Shown piece after piece: positions 8,312 to 17,962 of a DNA stretch of 64,000 nucleotides. Every line of letters begins with the position of its first letter. Within the stretch, counting starts at the first letter, position 1. Under the pieces are notes generated by a model that was not told where the DNA came from, did not search any database, and saw nothing but the letters and a program-made list of their open reading frames with translations. This stretch comes from Labrys monachus (lineage in GTDB: Bacteria > Pseudomonadota > Alphaproteobacteria > Rhizobiales > Labraceae): positions 503,043 to 567,042 of the forward strand of contig NZ_JAUSVK010000001.1 in assembly GCF_030814655.1 (NCBI RefSeq). The letters are read 5' to 3'. The position numbers were made by a program, and so were the translations under genes.

Positions 8312-9547
8312 ATGTCCAGGCTTATCTTCATTAATCGATTTTTCTTTCCGGATCATTCTGCAACAAGTCAGCTACTCAGCGATCTCACATTTTCATGCGC
8401 GAAAGCCGGCAGCGACGTCCACGTCATCACGGGGCGCAAACTATACGGAGCCGAACAAAGAATTTTGCCGGCTTCCGAGTCGGTGCAAGGCGTGACGATC
8501 CATCGGATCGGCTCGTCGAAGACATGGGCGCCGGGCCTGCTCGGGCGTGCGCTCGACTTTCTCGCCTTCTATCGTGCGGCCTTCTTCAAGATGCGTGCTC
8601 TCGCCGTCGACGGGGCTACCACGGTGGTCAAGACGGATCCGCCTTTGCTCAGCGTCGTCGCCGCGCTCGCCCTCCGGTCGAGAGATACGAAGATCATCCA
8701 TTGGCTTCAGGACGTCTATCCCGAGGTCGCGGCCGAGCTGGGCGTGACCTTTGCGAGGGGACGGACGGGCGGGCTGCTCGCGCGCCTGCGCAACTGGTCC
8801 CTGCGCGTCGCCGGCATGAACGTCACGGTCGGGCAGAGGATGCAGCGCCACGTCGCCGCCCAGGGGGTCGAGCCGGCGCGCATTTGCGTCATTCCCAACT
8901 GGATCGACGAGACGAGGGTGACGCCGGTTGCGGCCGGCGCCAATCCGCTGCGCAGCGAATGGGGGCTCGATCGGCATTTCGTCATCGGATATTCCGGCAA
9001 TCTCGGCCGTGCCCATGAAGCCAATACCCTCCTGGAGGCCGCCACCCGGCTGAAAGGAAGAACCGATCTGTGCTTCCTGTTCATCGGCGGGGGGTTCAAC
9101 CTGACGCGCCTGAAGGAGGAGGCCCAAAGCCGAGGCGTGGCCGATCTTTTCCAGTTTCGGCCCTATCAGAGCGAGGCGCGGCTGTCCCAATCCCTGAGCG
9201 TGCCGGACGTCCATTGGATTTCCCTGCGCCCGGAGCTCGAAGGCCTCATCGTGCCGAGCAAGTTCTACGGCATCGCCGCCGTCGGGCGCCCGGTCATCGC
9301 CATCACCGACAAGGACGGCGAAATCGCCGAGCTGGTGCGGGCGCATCGTTGCGGCGTGCACGTCCAGCCCGGCGACATCGATGCCCTCGTCTCGGCGATC
9401 GCAGCGATGACGGCGGATCCGGCTCTGGCCCGGACATGGGGCGCAAACGCCCGGGCGATGCTGGAGCGGGATTTCTCGCGCGGCGCCGCCCTGCAGCGCT
9501 GGTTCGATGTCCTGCGGATCGGCGGCGAAAGAGGCGAGCGGCCCTGA
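8312..9547 (+). CDS. Glycosyltransferase family 4, WcaI/WbuB-like
   Basis: A 411-residue GT-B glycosyltransferase. The N-terminal acceptor domain begins LIFINRFFFPDHSATSQLL, the DHSATSQ style of WcaI/WbuB-like enzymes. The C-terminal donor domain has FVIGYSGNLGRAHE and LFIGGG, and a late nucleotide-sugar loop around GLIVPSKFYGIAAVGRPVIAI. It should transfer a sugar from a nucleotide donor to a polyprenyl-linked glycan at the cytoplasmic membrane face. It opens the exopolysaccharide locus and lies upstream of the GDP-fucose genes, so a fucosyl or related transfer is possible, but substrate cannot be read from sequence. The local base composition dips just before its start, suggesting a promoter. 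Confidence 0.88.
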   Translation: MSRLIFINRFFFPDHSATSQLLSDLTFSCAKAGSDVHVITGRKLYGAEQRILPASESVQGVTIHRIGSSKTWAPGLLGRALDFLAFYRAAFFKMRALAVDGATTVVKTDPPLLSVVAALALRSRDTKIIHWLQDVYPEVAAELGVTFARGRTGGLLARLRNWSLRVAGMNVTVGQRMQRHVAAQGVEPARICVIPNWIDETRVTPVAAGANPLRSEWGLDRHFVIGYSGNLGRAHEANTLLEAATRLKGRTDLCFLFIGGGFNLTRLKEEAQSRGVADLFQFRPYQSEARLSQSLSVPDVHWISLRPELEGLIVPSKFYGIAAVGRPVIAITDKDGEIAELVRAHRCGVHVQPGDIDALVSAIAAMTADPALARTWGANARAMLERDFSRGAALQRWFDVLRIGGERGERP

Positions 9548-9919
9548 TGCCGCGGCGGCCAGGAGCGGAGAGGCGAGCCTTGCCGGCCTGGAAGCGAACG
9601 GATTTTCGCCGCGACGCCTTTTTTACTCTCCTTCTTTCGACGCATCTCGGCGGCTCATGCGGATTGCGTCAGATCGAAAAACGTTCGAGAGCCTCTGTGG
9701 GAAGAGTGGGAAAGATTGCGGTCGGACAATGCGACAGGGCATGCGTTCGAAGCGTTGCGGCTCGATGACATCGTCATTTTCTCCAGCCGCGCGGCGTCCG
9801 GCGCCTGCATGCCGCTCTGCGGCGGCCAGGTTTGTCGGCGAGCACAGCGGGGGAGAAATTTCATGGCCGGTCTGCTACGGATCCGGACCGTCTGAGGCAG
9901 TGAACGAGAGGGATCCGGC
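9548..9919 (+). other. Intergenic region between glycosyltransferase and GDP-fucose synthase
   Basis: These 372 bases contain no coherent coding sequence on either strand. The fcl start is an apparent GTG at 9920, with GAGAGGGATC just upstream serving as ribosome binding site. No hairpin or repeat was recognised. Confidence 0.4.
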
Positions 9920-10867
9920 GTGAGCGGTTCTTACGATCTCAAGGGCAGGAAAGTATGGGTTGCGGGTCACCGCGGCATGGTCGGGTCGGCCGTGACGCGC
10001 CGGCTCGGTGCCGAATCCTGCGACATCGTGGTCTCCGACCGCAGCGCGCTCGACCTGCGTTCGCAGGAGGGCGTGCGCGCCTTCCTGGCGCAGGAGAAGC
10101 CGCAGGCGATCGTCATTGCCGCGGCCAAGGTCGGCGGCATCCTCGCCAATCGCGATTTCCCCGCGCAGTTTCTCTATGACAATTTGATGATCGAGGCGAA
10201 CATCATCCATGCCGCGTATGAGAGCGGCGTGGAAAAGCTCCTCTTCCTCGGCTCATCCTGCATCTATCCGAAATTCGCGCCGCAGCCCCTGCGCGAGGAC
10301 GCCCTGCTGACGGGCGCACTGGAACCGACCAATGAATGGTATGCCATCGCGAAGATCGCCGGCGTCAAGCTGTGCGATGCCTATCGGCGGCAATATGGCA
10401 GCCGGTTCATCTCGGCGATGCCGACCAATCTCTACGGCCCCGGCGACAATTTCGACCTGCAGAGCAGCCATGTGCTTCCGGCGCTGATGCGAAAGATCCA
10501 TGCCGCGAAGCTCGCCGATGCGCCCGAGGTCGAGATCTGGGGGTCGGGCACGCCGCTGCGGGAATTTCTCCATGTCGATGACCTGGCCGATGCCTGCATC
10601 CATCTGCTGAAGCATTTCGACAGGGAGGGCCCGATCAATGTCGGGTCCGGTCACGAACTCACCATCGCCGCGCTCGCGGGGGTGCTGGCGGACGTCATCG
10701 GCTATCGTGGGCATTTCCGTTTCGATGCGAGCAAGCCGGACGGCACGCCGCGGAAACTGCTCGACACCTCCGAACTCGACGTCCTGGGATGGCGGGCGCG
10801 CATCGGCCTCGAACAGGGTATCGAAGGCACCTATCGATGGTTCTGTGAAAACATCGCCAAGACCTGA
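9920..10867 (+). CDS. fcl: GDP-L-fucose synthase
   Basis: A 315-residue short-chain dehydrogenase/reductase-type epimerase-reductase that converts GDP-4-keto-6-deoxy-mannose into GDP-L-fucose using NADPH. The N-terminal Rossmann motif is VAGHRGMVGSAV. The catalytic Ser/Tyr/Lys set is visible in GSSCIYPKFAPQP and YAIAKIAG (YxxxK). The family segment TNLYGPGDNFD follows. The length is the usual one. GTG is used as start. It lies 55 bases upstream of gmd, which makes its substrate, so the two form a GDP-fucose pair feeding the polysaccharide made by this locus. Confidence 0.95.
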   Translation: MSGSYDLKGRKVWVAGHRGMVGSAVTRRLGAESCDIVVSDRSALDLRSQEGVRAFLAQEKPQAIVIAAAKVGGILANRDFPAQFLYDNLMIEANIIHAAYESGVEKLLFLGSSCIYPKFAPQPLREDALLTGALEPTNEWYAIAKIAGVKLCDAYRRQYGSRFISAMPTNLYGPGDNFDLQSSHVLPALMRKIHAAKLADAPEVEIWGSGTPLREFLHVDDLADACIHLLKHFDREGPINVGSGHELTIAALAGVLADVIGYRGHFRFDASKPDGTPRKLLDTSELDVLGWRARIGLEQGIEGTYRWFCENIAKT

Positions 10868-10922
10868 CGCTGTATCGGCACCTGACGCCACAGCGTCGCA
10901 TCATGCAGAGAAGTTTTGACCA

Positions 10923-11999
10923 ATGACTCAGAAGCGGGCTCTCATCACGGGCGTAACGGGGCAGGATGGCGCGTTGCTCGCCGAACTGCTCCTGGGCAAG
11001 GGCTATGAGGTTCACGGCATCAAGCGCCGGTCGTCCTCGTTCAACACGGCGCGCGTCGATCATCTCTACGAGGACCCGCATGCCGACCATCCCCGCTTCT
11101 TCATGCATTACGGCGACTTGACGGATTCGACCAATCTCATCCGTATCGTGCAGGAGACGACACCCGACGAGATCTACAATCTCGGCGCCCAGAGCCACGT
11201 TGCCGTCAGCTTCGAAACCCCCGAATATACCGCCAACTCGGACGGGATGGGGACCTTGCGGCTGCTCGAGGCCATTCGCATCCTGAAGCTCGATAAATCC
11301 TGCCGATTCTACCAGGCCTCGACCTCGGAGATGTACGGCAAGGTGCAGGCGATCCCGCAGAACGAGACGACCCCCTTCTATCCCCGCAGTCCCTACGGGG
11401 CCGCAAAGCTCTACGCCTATTGGATCACCGTCAACTATCGGGAAAGCTACGGATTCCACGCATCGAACGGCATCCTGTTCAACCATGAGGGGCCGACGCG
11501 GGGCGAGACCTTCGTCACCCGCAAGATCACCCGCGCGGTCGCGGCGATCGAGCAGGGGCTGCAGCCCTGCCTCTTCCTGGGCAATCTCGACGCCAAGCGC
11601 GATTGGGGACATGCGCGCGACTATGTGCAGGGCATGTGGCTCATGCTGCAGCAGGACGTCCCCGACGACTATGTCCTCGCCACCGGCGAGATGCACAGCG
11701 TGCGCGAATTTGTCGAGCGCGCCTTCCAATGCGTCGGCCGGACGATCGTCTGGAGCGGGTCAGGGGTGGAGGAAACCGGTGTCGATGCCGGGACGGGCAC
11801 CGTTCTCGTGCGTGTCGACCCGCGTTATTACCGGCCGGCGGAAGTCGAACTCCTTCTGGGGGATCCTTCGAAGGCACAGCAGCGGCTGGGCTGGAAGCAT
11901 ACGACCTCTTTCGAAGCTCTCGTGAAGGAAATGATGGAATCGGACCTGGCCGAGGCGCGCATGACGAAGCTGGCCGGTTTCCGGCATTCGATCGGATAG
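10923..11999 (+). CDS. gmd: GDP-mannose 4,6-dehydratase
   Basis: A 358-residue SDR-family enzyme that converts GDP-D-mannose to GDP-4-keto-6-deoxy-D-mannose, the first step towards GDP-L-fucose. The nucleotide-binding motif is [14 protein letters not shown], the catalytic YxxxK is in [13 protein letters not shown], and the family signatures [13 protein letters not shown] and [16 protein letters not shown] are intact. It follows fcl on the same strand and is probably co-transcribed with it. GDP-mannose supply genes (manB, manC) are not in the window. Confidence 0.96.
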   Translation: MTQKRALITGVTGQDGALLAELLLGKGYEVHGIKRRSSSFNTARVDHLYEDPHADHPRFFMHYGDLTDSTNLIRIVQETTPDEIYNLGAQSHVAVSFETPEYTANSDGMGTLRLLEAIRILKLDKSCRFYQASTSEMYGKVQAIPQNETTPFYPRSPYGAAKLYAYWITVNYRESYGFHASNGILFNHEGPTRGETFVTRKITRAVAAIEQGLQPCLFLGNLDAKRDWGHARDYVQGMWLMLQQDVPDDYVLATGEMHSVREFVERAFQCVGRTIVWSGSGVEETGVDAGTGTVLVRVDPRYYRPAEVELLLGDPSKAQQRLGWKHTTSFEALVKEMMESDLAEARMTKLAGFRHSIG

Positions 12000-12180
12000 C
12001 AGAGCCGCTCGGCGTCGGGCCGGCGTCCGCACGGAGCCCGACGTCGCAGGTCCCTGCCGCGCCTCGCCTTTGCCGCAAGCGGGATGCACTTTCGCCGGTC
12101 GCGGGCCCTTCGCCCTGGCCCGAATTCGCCGCCGGTTCCCGCGGCGCGAAGGCAGGACCGAAGCCGCCGGCGCCAAACGC

Positions 12181-13620
12181 TCAAGTCTGGGCCTTCGCCT
12201 TCATCTCGTCCCACGCCTGCCTGACCGCCGATGCGTCCGATTTCTCGCGGAACAGGATCATCGGCACTGTCCGGCACAGGATCTTCAGGTCGAGCAGGAA
12301 CGAAATGTTGTGGACGTAGTAGACGTCCATCGCTCCCTTGTCTTCCGGTGACACCAGGCGCCCGCCATTGATCTGCGCCCAACCCGTCAGGCCGGGGCGC
12401 ACCGACGCCCGTGCCGCGAACATCTTGGGCTGATCGACCGGAAGAAGGGGGCGCGGCCCCACCAGCGACATCTCGCCGACGAGTATGTTGAACAGTTGCG
12501 GCAGTTCGTCGAGGCGGGTGTTGCGCAGGAACGAACCGACGGCGGAGGTGCGTTCCGCATCGGACAGCTTGCGGCCGTCCGGAGCATGGCCGGACCCCAT
12601 CGTCCTGAACTTGTACAATTTGAAATTCCGGCCCCGCAGGCCGGGACGGCGCTGCCAGAACAGCACGGGCGTGCCGATATTGACGGCGACGACGACGGTC
12701 ACCAAGGCGATGAGCGGCGACAGGATGGCCAGCAGCAGCAGCGCGGCCGCGAAGTCCATGCTCCGCTTCACCGCGCGATAGATGCCCCGCGAGGGCACCG
12801 GCGGCTCGGGCTCGGCGGCCGGACAGCTCTTCGCCTCCTGGGCGCTGTCACCCGTCTTCTCGAACCCCAGTTGCCGGGCCATGAAGTCGAGACGGATATC
12901 GCTCGAGTTCTCCACGGCCAGCAATTCGCTCACCGCCTGCGGCGACAAACGAGCCATCGTTTCGGTGACGACGATACGGTCGACCGTAACCCCGTGGACA
13001 TCGAGGTCGAGCAGGATGCGACGAATGTCCTCCGCCGCGCCGAGGACCGGATATTGGCGGATGAAGCGTCCGCCCTGCTGGTTGCGCACCCCCAGGAGGC
13101 CCGCGACCGACACGTTCGGCCCCGCCATGTCCTCCACCGAGCGCAGGTAGAAATCCGTCAGGGTGTTCAGGCCGACGACCAGGATCGTCGAGGTCTCGTC
13201 GTGGGAGGCGGGGTCTTCGCGCCTCCCGCGCCGCTGGCCGTACGTGTGATACAGCCTGGCGATCAGGCGGGCACCGGCGAGAGCGCCCAGCACGAAGAAA
13301 CCCTGGAGAATGGGCAGCGAGCGCGAAACTCCGTCCAGCCTGTTGATCCAGAATACGAGGACGATCGTCACCGCCACGATGGCGCAGGACGCGAGCAGCA
13401 GGCGCAGGAAGTCCGCCATCGCCGTGAACCGCCAGATGCCGCGATTGAGGCCGAATACGACATCGACGACGGCAGCGACGCCCAGTGTTACACCAATGTA
13501 AATGCCGGCTCCCGACAGCCCCGTCAGCGTCATGTCTAGATTATCGCGTGCGAATGCCGCAAGGATTGAGGCCAGACCAATAAGTAGCAGGTCCAGAAAA
13601 ACCCGAAGCATACCACGCAT
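12181..13620 (-). CDS. Polyprenyl-phosphate sugar-1-phosphate transferase (initiating transferase)
   Basis: A 479-residue protein of the exopolysaccharide glycosylphosphotransferase family (WbaP/WcaJ/ExoY type). It has four N-terminal membrane helices, a middle nucleotide-binding-like domain (ILVVGLNTLTDFYLRS), and a C-terminal catalytic domain. The last begins at KRSMDFAAALLLLAILSPL and carries KFRTM, RNTRLDELPQLFNIL and VGPRPLLP. It loads the first sugar phosphate onto undecaprenyl phosphate. The frame extends to 13770, but the ATG at 13620 has GAGGG 7 bases upstream and begins just before the first helix, so it is preferred. It is convergent with gmd. Confidence 0.9.
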   Translation of the reverse strand: MRGMLRVFLDLLLIGLASILAAFARDNLDMTLTGLSGAGIYIGVTLGVAAVVDVVFGLNRGIWRFTAMADFLRLLLASCAIVAVTIVLVFWINRLDGVSRSLPILQGFFVLGALAGARLIARLYHTYGQRRGRREDPASHDETSTILVVGLNTLTDFYLRSVEDMAGPNVSVAGLLGVRNQQGGRFIRQYPVLGAAEDIRRILLDLDVHGVTVDRIVVTETMARLSPQAVSELLAVENSSDIRLDFMARQLGFEKTGDSAQEAKSCPAAEPEPPVPSRGIYRAVKRSMDFAAALLLLAILSPLIALVTVVVAVNIGTPVLFWQRRPGLRGRNFKLYKFRTMGSGHAPDGRKLSDAERTSAVGSFLRNTRLDELPQLFNILVGEMSLVGPRPLLPVDQPKMFAARASVRPGLTGWAQINGGRLVSPEDKGAMDVYYVHNISFLLDLKILCRTVPMILFREKSDASAVRQAWDEMKAKAQT

Positions 13621-13936
13621 TGTAACCCTCAGTCCTGCGTAAAAGCTGTAGAAGACCCGATATAATTTGAAATGGCCCGATCTATAGAAACGAATGACTT
13701 TTTCTATAATTGGGCCGGCCAAATCGGTTTCAGGCGGAGAGCCTCGAAAACTGGACGCTCTCCCATCCAACGATTACGACATTGCCAAGCCAAGCCAGAC
13801 TAAGCTTAATATGTTCTCGATAGACACTGCGATAAGAATTGTCAATTCCGGATGCAGAAATGGCGGAGTGCAATGTTTGTATCCGGCTTTGGGATGCGGT
13901 TCCCCGGCGAGGATCTCTCTTTGCCTTGGTACGCAA
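13621..13936 (-). promoter_or_regulatory. AT-rich intergenic region upstream of the initiating transferase
   Basis: About 316 bases between the end of the TPR-like gene and the chosen start of the transferase, poorer in G+C than the flanks. It is the natural place for a promoter reading into the transferase. No specific -35/-10 pair or palindrome could be picked with confidence. Confidence 0.35.
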
Positions 13937-15328
13937 TTACCCTTTCGGCTTCGCCGACAGAGCAATATCGGCAAACCAGGCTGCACCGGATACGAGACGG
14001 TCCGAATCGGATACAGCGTCGACGGAAAGCCAGAGGCGCTGGGCCGGGCAATTCCTTGGCGGTACCGTGAAATCCATGGAAAACGCCTTCCAGTCGGAGG
14101 CGGAACCGATGAAGGGCTGGCTTTCCGCCAAGGCGCCGTTCGGCGTGCCGTAGCAGGCGACCTGCCAGTGCAGGCCGCGCCGGGCCTGAATTTCGCCCTT
14201 TTCGAAACCCTGCAGGGAATAGGTGCCGGGGGCGAGGGTGATAACCTGGGAGACGCCGTTGGTATCGACCCTTCCCTCGGTGAATTCCCAGTAGAGCGAG
14301 CGTCGGCCAGGCCGGTCCTGGTCGTCGACGATGTCGATCTCGACGCCATTGTTGTAGGTGATCGTCCAGTCGAACGGCAGTCCCGAGGGATTGAGGGCGA
14401 AGTTTCCATTGAACAACAGGCCGACGTTGCGAAGTTGTTCGGGAGGAAGAAATTGCAGCCACGTGTAATAGGCGACGTCATACAAGCGGCGCTTCATGAG
14501 GTAATTGATGTAGAATTTCAAATCCTTCATATCCGGCGGGGCGCCGGCGGCTTGAAGGTCGAGCATCAATGTCAGGGGAAGCCGAGGATCCGAAACGCTG
14601 CCGATGAAGGCACGAAAGAACAGCGGACGCCACGGTGGATCGCTCCGCAACAGGGACTTGATCTGTTCGAGGCCGTCCTTTGTCGCGGCGATGCTGGCGA
14701 AGAGAGGCACGATAACGGTCGAAAATTGAGGCTGCGAGCGCAGCAGGGTATCGGCCAAGGTGATCGCCCGGGCAAAATCGCCGTCGAGAAACGATTTTTG
14801 CACCAGCCAGTACAAGGCGAGAGTTTCATGCAGCGACCGGGCCTTGGAGGCCTGCATGAAGGTCGCGGTATGGTCGTCCGAATCGGCGACCTGGCCGAGG
14901 ATACGCAGCGCCCGCGAGTCGAGCGGGTCCCTCAACAACGCGGTCTGCGCAAGCCGACGCACCTCGGCGCGGTCTTCGGCGGCGAGGTCCGGCGGCAGCA
15001 GCGGCAGGAAGACGCCCTTCGCCCGGATCGCATCGAAGGCGGCCTGGGCCTGCGGCGACAAGGGCGGGGCGTCCTGGCCGGACGCATCGTCGTCTCCGGG
15101 CGGGGACTGGCCGAGCTTCTCCGCGGCCAGGCCGAGCAGGGCATCGGGATTGCCGGGTGAAAGGACGAGGGCCCATCGCGGCTCGAGGCCGGCGAGATAG
15201 CCGGCAAGGCTCTTGGTCATGACCTGCCAGGCCAGCGCCAGGCCGACCAGCGCCATCAGCAATGTCGTCGTCGCCGACAGGAAAGACGGCCGTGGTCTCG
15301 ACGGTGCCGGCATCGACATCCCGGTCAT
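13937..15328 (-). CDS. Uncharacterised exopolysaccharide-locus protein, TPR-like with C-terminal beta domain
   Basis: A 463-residue protein. One membrane helix at ~18-38 (TTTLLMALVGLALAWQV) anchors a periplasmic part. Residues ~50-260 are alpha-helical and repetitive (for example AQTALLRDPLDSRALRILG and ARAITLADTLLRSQPQFS), in the style of degenerate tetratricopeptide repeats. Residues ~320-463 look like a beta-sandwich (FDWTITYNNGVEIDIVDD, APGTYSLQGFEKGE, FSMDFTVPP). It sits between the initiating transferase and the tyrosine autokinase, so an assembly or scaffold role is likely. No named family is recognised with certainty. Confidence 0.75.
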   Translation of the reverse strand: MTGMSMPAPSRPRPSFLSATTTLLMALVGLALAWQVMTKSLAGYLAGLEPRWALVLSPGNPDALLGLAAEKLGQSPPGDDDASGQDAPPLSPQAQAAFDAIRAKGVFLPLLPPDLAAEDRAEVRRLAQTALLRDPLDSRALRILGQVADSDDHTATFMQASKARSLHETLALYWLVQKSFLDGDFARAITLADTLLRSQPQFSTVIVPLFASIAATKDGLEQIKSLLRSDPPWRPLFFRAFIGSVSDPRLPLTLMLDLQAAGAPPDMKDLKFYINYLMKRRLYDVAYYTWLQFLPPEQLRNVGLLFNGNFALNPSGLPFDWTITYNNGVEIDIVDDQDRPGRRSLYWEFTEGRVDTNGVSQVITLAPGTYSLQGFEKGEIQARRGLHWQVACYGTPNGALAESQPFIGSASDWKAFSMDFTVPPRNCPAQRLWLSVDAVSDSDRLVSGAAWFADIALSAKPKG

Positions 15329-15517
15329 CTCCGCAGGCAGGGACGGACGGAGCGGCGATTCGGCTTGCGGCCGCAGGGCGGGACCTGCTGCTCGGCGGTC
15401 ATGGTCGGAGCATCCGTTGCAAGGGAGGCGCGTCCGGCAGGTCGCGACTTCTGCCGTGCTTGACGCGTGTGGGCTCGCGGAAGAGGGCGATGGCCGATTG
15501 GAGGGCGGTCGGCACTG

Positions 15518-17848
15518 TCATGACGGGATCTTCGGGGTGGCGGGCTGGCTCTCGATGCGGGTGTTTTCGGCTTCGTCCGGGCCGAGGCCATATCCGTAGC
15601 CGTAACCATAGCCGTATCCATAGCCATAGGCATAGCTCTCATGGCGGGAATCGTAGCGGGTGAGGACGGCGCCGATGATGGTGCTGCGGGCGAATTGGAG
15701 GCGCTTGAGGCCGCTGCGGACCGCGTGCTTGGAGGTATGGCCGGCGCGGACGATGAACACGGTGGCGGCCACGGCGTTGGACAGCAACTGGGCGTCGGCC
15801 AGGCCCATGATCGGCGGGCCGTCGAGGACGACGAGGTCGAAGATCTCGTCGCTGGCGGTCAGCAGCGACAGGAGGCGCGGCGAGGCCAGGAGGTCGGCGG
15901 CGTTCGGCGGCAGCGGCCCGGAGGCCATGAACACGAGATTGTCGATCTTGGTCTTCTGCAGCGAGGCGGGCAGCGTGGTGGCGCCGGTCAGGTAGTTGGT
16001 CAGCCCCTTGAGGTTGCTCAGCCCGATCTTGGTGTGCAGCGAGGGCTTGCGCAGGTCGCCGTCGATCAGCAGCACGCGCAGCCCCATCGCGGCGAAGTGG
16101 CGCGACACCGTCAGCGCCGAGGTCGACTTGCCCTCCGCCGGCTGCGCGCTGGTGAACAGCAGCGATTTCGGCAGGCCGTTGTCGGTGGCAAAATGCAGCG
16201 AGGTGCACAGCGTCCGGTATCCCTCGGACAATTCCGAGCGCCCGTCCGCCAGTTCGTCTTCCAGGACCCGTCCGGTGCCCAGGCGCGGGATCACCCCGAG
16301 CGTGGCGATGCCGGTCAGGCGCTCCATCTCCTCCAGCGTGGTGACGGTGTTGTCGAGCCGCTCCAGGAGGATGGCGGCGCCGAGCCCGGCCACCAGGCCG
16401 AGCGCCAGCGAGAACAGGATGTCCTTGGTCACCTGCGGCGAGGACGGGCTGCCCGGCACTTCCGCCCGGTCGACGATGAACACGTTGTTGGCGCCGATGC
16501 CGCCGGCGACGTCGACTTCCTTGTAGCGTTGCAGCAGCCCGTCATAGAGGGCGCGGTTGCTGTCCGCCTCGCGCTTGAGGATGTTGTACTGGATCGAGCG
16601 CTTCTGCAGGTCGAGCACCTGCCCCCGCAGGATGTCGATCTGCCGCTTCATCTCCCCCTCCTGGCTCAGCGATGCCTCGTAGGCGCCCTTGAGCGAGGAC
16701 TTGATCGTGGTGATCTGGGCGGCGAGCTGGCGGTCGACTTCCTTGATCTGGTTGTTGATCTGCACCATCGCCGGATAGCTCGGCTTGAAGGTGGCGATCT
16801 TGTCCTGGTAGTCGGTCACCAGGCCGTTGCGCTTGTCGCGCAGGGTCTGGATCGTGCTGTCGCCGAGGAATTGCGGCAGGGTGGCGGCGTCGACCGACTG
16901 GGCCTGCTTGTAGATCTGCTCGTTGTGGATGCGGTCGGAGACCAGCTTGGTCAGGGCGTCGTTGGCAGCCGCCAGATTGCTCTCGGCGATCGAGGACTTG
17001 TCGGCCGTGTTGATGATCTGCTCCTTCTGGCCGAAGTCGAGCAGCACCTTCTCCGATTCCTGCAGGCGGGCCTGGGCCTGTTGCAGCTGGTCTTCCAGGA
17101 AGGTCTTGGCATAGGCATTGGCCTGGAAGCGCTTGTCGAGATTGGCGGCGATGAAGCCGTTGGCGAGCCCCATGGCGATCGACTGCGCCCGGGCGGGCTG
17201 CGGATCGGTATAGGTGATGTCGACCATGCGCGAGCCGGTCACCGGCACCACCTTGCGGTTGCCCAGGATGCGCGAGGCCGCTGCCCGGTCGAGCGCGCGC
17301 CGGTTGACCACCGTCTCGGGGGCGGCCACCGCGCCGGCGCCGGCGAACAGGCGCCCGATCATCGCCATCATCGAGAAGCCGTTCGTCTGCAGGAAGTCCG
17401 TATCGTCGGCCAGCTTCAGCGCCGCCGCCGTGCGCTCGGCGATGCTGCGGCTCTCGAGCAGGACATATTGGGTGCGCAGGAACTCGTTGTCGCCCGCCTC
17501 CACCGGCGTGATGCTGCCGCTGTCCAGGATCCGGGCGACGTTGCGGTCGATCTGCAGCCGCACAGTCGCGGTATAGAGCGGCGTCGTCATCAGCGTGCGC
17601 ACCGCCCCGATGGCGGTGAAGCCCAGGACGACGCACAGGATCACCCATTTGTACTTGCGCAGGATGCGCAGATAGTCGTGCACGGTGACGAAGAAGGATT
17701 CGGTGCCGCTCGGCGCCGCATTCGCATAGCCGCCCTGTCCGTAGCCCCGCGAGGCCGGCAGGCCGGAGGCCGCGATCAGCTGGCGCGCCGCATCTCCCTC
17801 CAGGAGCCTGTCGTCGGCGGCGCTCACGCGGCCGGCTCCGCGGCGCAA
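15518..17848 (-). CDS. Polysaccharide co-polymerase / tyrosine autokinase (Wzc/ExoP type)
   Basis: A 776-residue inner-membrane protein. The first helix is at ~70-90 (KWVILCVVLGFTAIGAVRTL), followed by a Wzz domain, a long periplasmic coiled coil (~250-450), a GNVR-type segment ending PSSPQVTKD, and the second helix. The cytoplasmic BY-kinase domain has Walker A SAQPAEGKST, Walker A' VLLIDGDLRKP and Walker B LVVLDGPPIMG. The tyrosine cluster expected for autophosphorylation is a run of eight Tyr alternating with Gly/Ala near 740-757. The start is TTG at 17848 or GTG at 17827; neither has a clear ribosome site. It controls chain length and export with the Wza-like and CpsB-like proteins upstream. 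Confidence 0.93.
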   Translation of the reverse strand: MRRGAGRVSAADDRLLEGDAARQLIAASGLPASRGYGQGGYANAAPSGTESFFVTVHDYLRILRKYKWVILCVVLGFTAIGAVRTLMTTPLYTATVRLQIDRNVARILDSGSITPVEAGDNEFLRTQYVLLESRSIAERTAAALKLADDTDFLQTNGFSMMAMIGRLFAGAGAVAAPETVVNRRALDRAAASRILGNRKVVPVTGSRMVDITYTDPQPARAQSIAMGLANGFIAANLDKRFQANAYAKTFLEDQLQQAQARLQESEKVLLDFGQKEQIINTADKSSIAESNLAAANDALTKLVSDRIHNEQIYKQAQSVDAATLPQFLGDSTIQTLRDKRNGLVTDYQDKIATFKPSYPAMVQINNQIKEVDRQLAAQITTIKSSLKGAYEASLSQEGEMKRQIDILRGQVLDLQKRSIQYNILKREADSNRALYDGLLQRYKEVDVAGGIGANNVFIVDRAEVPGSPSSPQVTKDILFSLALGLVAGLGAAILLERLDNTVTTLEEMERLTGIATLGVIPRLGTGRVLEDELADGRSELSEGYRTLCTSLHFATDNGLPKSLLFTSAQPAEGKSTSALTVSRHFAAMGLRVLLIDGDLRKPSLHTKIGLSNLKGLTNYLTGATTLPASLQKTKIDNLVFMASGPLPPNAADLLASPRLLSLLTASDEIFDLVVLDGPPIMGLADAQLLSNAVAATVFIVRAGHTSKHAVRSGLKRLQFARSTIIGAVLTRYDSRHESYAYGYGYGYGYGYGYGLGPDEAENTRIESQPATPKIPS

Positions 17849-17962
17849 GGAAGGAACGTCTCAGCCCGGCACGCGGCCTCGGCGGACCGATCCGCCGCCA
17901 CCGGCTCCCTCGGAAGCTCCTTCATGCGATATGTCATTCTTCCCGGCACCCAACCCGTCATT

